Assembly: GCA_914767715.1 (NCBI GenBank)
Contig: OU612065.1
Location: 35,156,001 to 35,216,000, forward strand
Source: Membranipora membranacea
Lineage: Eukaryota > Bryozoa > Gymnolaemata > Cheilostomatida > Membraniporidae
Length of the DNA: 60,000 bases
Reading direction: 5' to 3'
The notes below the pieces were generated by a model, which searched no databases, was not told the origin of the DNA, and saw nothing but the letters and a program-made list of their open reading frames with translations. Positions 58,201 through 60,000 of this stretch are shown here, piece by piece. The position numbers and the translations under genes are program-made. Positions within the stretch are counted from its first letter, which is position 1. Each line of letters starts with the position of its first letter.

Positions 58201-59396
58201 TGAGCAAACACCAGAGTTTATCACATGATGCGACATTGCTAACTTTACATGAATGTCTTCCAGAACGTAATTAGCATTCTCATAGAGTAGAATATCTGTG
58301 TATATCAGTAAACAAATTTTAGCCTAACTTGAAGTTGCCCTTCCATTATTTGTTGAAATCAATGGAGAGACAATTCCTTAAAGACAGCTAAAAAAAACTC
58401 TACGCTACTTGTCATCAAGGAGTTTGTCCCGAACTCCCTGTTTGCATCAGCTTTGATTTAACGCCTGAACACTGAAATAGCTATGTAGAATGCTTTCAGT
58501 CAAACTGTGGTGCGAATAGCAATTTTTTACTTTTTATAAGTACTGTTAACTCCTTGGCGCAGGGCTCAAACTAAGTTAATTATGCAGTAATTTCTGAAAA
58601 AAATGTCACTCTGCTTTTAATGCTCAGGTCAAAATTGTAGATTTAGTGAGACACGTAGCTAATTAATCACGACAATTATATCATATTATTCACATGAAGA
58701 CAGTCACCTATCAAGTATGTGACTTACAGATCAGGGATGCCTAGATATGATAATGTTCATCAACCTGCTGATTTATAGCGACACAACTCAGTTAAATTTA
58801 GTAGTAATCACCTCTGTGGTTTTATCTACCTGAGTAATGGCATCTAAAGTGATGGGAAAAAATTTGTTTTTTCCTCTTGTATAACGTCAATTTTGCTGCA
58901 ACCATAGAAATGATGTGGTGTTTCTCTTTTATTATAAGAAGTACCAGTCGGGCATTTGATCTCTTCCTTTTAGTATGAAAATAATATTTTGTACTGTAGG
59001 ATAAAACCAATAGGTAGAGGAACTGGCGAATCATCAAAGTAACCAAACAGAAGCCGACTCAAGATAACTTTGTCAATGAAGTATGTGTGAACATTCAGCA
59101 AAGAGTAAATGTAGCTACGTAATTCAATTTTGTGACTTGTAGTTTTTTTTGTACAGATGAGAAGCAGAGAGAGGAGTATGTGATGAACGAGACGGGACGT
59201 ATATGGGTAGGGTCTAAAGTGAAGAGTTACGGTAAGCCCTGGGTGTTTGGACAGTTTGAGGAATGCTCTCTGGAGGCTGCTCTGTACATACTGGAGATCT
59301 CTGATCTATCTGACGGCGCAATGAGTAACCCAGTCATCATTGCCAGAACCTTCTCCAAGATGTCCAACAGCTTCGACGATAACGGCATACTTACTG
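55119..59396 (+). CDS. Transglutaminase, N-terminal 285 residues (copy C, 3' end beyond the window)
   Basis: Exons 55119-55298, 56765-56954, 57257-57499 and 59157-59396 join with phases 0, 1, 1, 1. Residues 61-205 form the transglutaminase N-terminal beta-sandwich, with the family hallmark FCLIFNPWEAKDDVYV. From about 206 the core begins (EEYVMNETGRIWVG, PWVFGQFEE, DDNGILTG). The enzyme class forms gamma-glutamyl-epsilon-lysine cross-links between proteins using calcium and a Cys-His-Asp triad. The triad would be encoded by later exons, so activity cannot be judged here. The first 60 residues are basic and Arg/Ser/Thr-rich, with no signal peptide and no cysteine. No lesion was seen, in contrast to copies A and B. 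Confidence 0.85.
56625..56752. repeat. TA/TATG microsatellite in transglutaminase C intron 1
   Basis: Imperfect (TA)n with a duplicated TTAAATAAA..TTGATATTATAT segment. Copy A has only a ~45-bp version (46205-46252), so the array grew or shrank after the duplication. Confidence 0.8.
56765..56954 (+). CDS. Transglutaminase C exon 2
   Basis: After TGTGACAG, 190 nt encode IEKLELNTEKN through FIISTGRNPYPSK: the first strands of the N-terminal domain, including the DYLVLRRGQSF segment found across the family. Donor AAAG followed by GTATAC, phase 1. Confidence 0.85.
57257..57499 (+). CDS. Transglutaminase C exon 3
   Basis: After TTGCTTACAG, 243 nt encode GTLLSFRLNQ through NPWEAKDDVYVA, the second half of the N-terminal domain. 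Phase 1 on both sides, so skipping it would keep the frame. Trp in NPW is the residue changed to a stop in copy A. Confidence 0.85.
57630..57658 (+). other. Conserved 29-nt exon-like segment in transglutaminase intron 3
   Basis: A pyrimidine-rich tract ending TTGCTGTAG precedes CATTAGAACTGCTC and ten further bases ending GTCCT, and then GTAAGTATACC follows, a perfect donor. The same arrangement is kept in copy A (about 47131-47159) and copy B. Inclusion would shift the frame. It could be a poison micro-exon or chance. Confidence 0.3.
59157..59396 (+). CDS. Transglutaminase C exon 4
   Basis: After TTTTGTACAG, 240 nt encode DEKQREEYVM through FDDNGILTG, the start of the catalytic core. Phase 1 on both sides. 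The donor GTTTGT is weak but matches the conserved exon boundary. Copy A's exon 4 is cut at the position equivalent to GluGlu-Cys-Ser-Leu-Glu here. Confidence 0.85.
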
Positions 59397-60000
59397 GTTT
59401 GTGGCATTATCTGATCATCTATTTGGTGGTAGATATCTTAATTATCAGAAGAATTCTGTAAGTAGAAATTCGGAACATTGTTACCCTATGGGGTGCCGCC
59501 TAGATTTCAGCGAAACAATTAGTGGCTAGAATTGAAGTAGCTCATCAAATTGATTAAACCAAAAACAGCCAAATAGATTTTCTGGGCGTGCCCAGGTAGA
59601 AAGTGTTTGCTAAAGGTAGTGCTGTAGTTAATGTGAGTAACCTGTGTGGTATGTATCGTGTTATGGCAGTCAAGCATAACCTTCTGGTAAGATCTGCTCA
59701 ATTAAGGGAAGACCACACATACATATGATTTAATGAAGCTCTTTTTTAGAAGGGATTATAGGTATTAGGTGGTTTCGCAGTTATGTTAGATGGGATTTTG
59801 ATGGTGTAGTGCTGCTATCATCGCAACACACTTTAAATTTGGTGGCTCCGTGTCGCTATAATTGATAATTAGGTGCCATGGCATCTGGCATCTGAGTAAG
59901 GTGACTTGAAACAGGTACTGGATCCTCTTGGTGGCATTTATAACCGGATATCCCACAACGGTAAACACCTTGCGATGTTTGAAGAGTCTAAAAATGTTAT
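59397..60000 (+). other. Start of transglutaminase C intron 4
   Basis: Follows the exon 4 donor; no further exon is recognised before the window ends. Confidence 0.5.

Larger units (their letters stand above)
53422..60000 (+). repeat. Transglutaminase duplication unit C (complete to window end)
   Basis: This is the least damaged unit. The 5' flank 53422-55118 matches 43953-45648 with scattered substitutions, and its intron 1 (55299-56764) is the version without the palindrome insertion. I could not identify a TATA box with confidence. Confidence 0.75.

Overview
This is a window of an invertebrate animal genome. It is AT-rich, has spliced genes with canonical GT-AG introns, and is mostly non-coding DNA packed with decayed mobile elements. 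The genes fit a non-vertebrate bilaterian, but I cannot name the phylum. No bacterial, organellar or CRISPR features are present.

Layout. (1) 353-6505, minus strand: a complete four-exon gene for a 912-residue C2H2 zinc-finger protein. It has two PLDLS motifs that fit recruitment of the co-repressor CtBP, and a Gly-His-Pro-Ala-Pro repeat tract. All exon phases agree. (2) 6710-8582: a foldback element with long inverted ends; a second copy lies at 51275-53250. (3) 8583-17066: gene-free DNA with a G-rich minisatellite and a 336-bp tandem duplication. (4) 17067-28937: a nest of mobile elements. It holds six copies of a ~240-bp cassette built from a degenerate TGGCATTATG-type short repeat, two decayed LINE reverse transcriptases in opposite orientations, tRNA-like segments at the flanks of the cassettes, an 8-bp-TSD hAT-type MITE and a TA-flanked foldback MITE inserted inside one cassette. 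(5) 28938-33788: no gene seen. (6) 33789-39210, minus strand: a complete three-coding-exon gene for a 779-residue protein with two SH3 domains and an Arg-Ser-rich middle. (7) 39259-43952: no gene seen. (8) 43953-60000, plus strand: a tandem, partly collapsed duplication of the 5' half of a transglutaminase gene. Copy A is broken by loss of the exon 1 splice donor, a nonsense codon and truncation. Copy B is broken by loss of exon 1, a frameshift and loss of exon 4. Copy C is intact as far as the window goes and must carry its catalytic exons beyond base 60000.

The two complete genes and the transglutaminase are not obviously linked in function. The most unusual structure is the cassette/LINE system at 20562-28937: long inverted repeats made of minisatellite-like cassettes enclose LINE coding sequence, and the same assembly occurs twice in opposite orientations. 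The second point of interest is the transglutaminase array, which shows the decay of a recent local duplication step by step.
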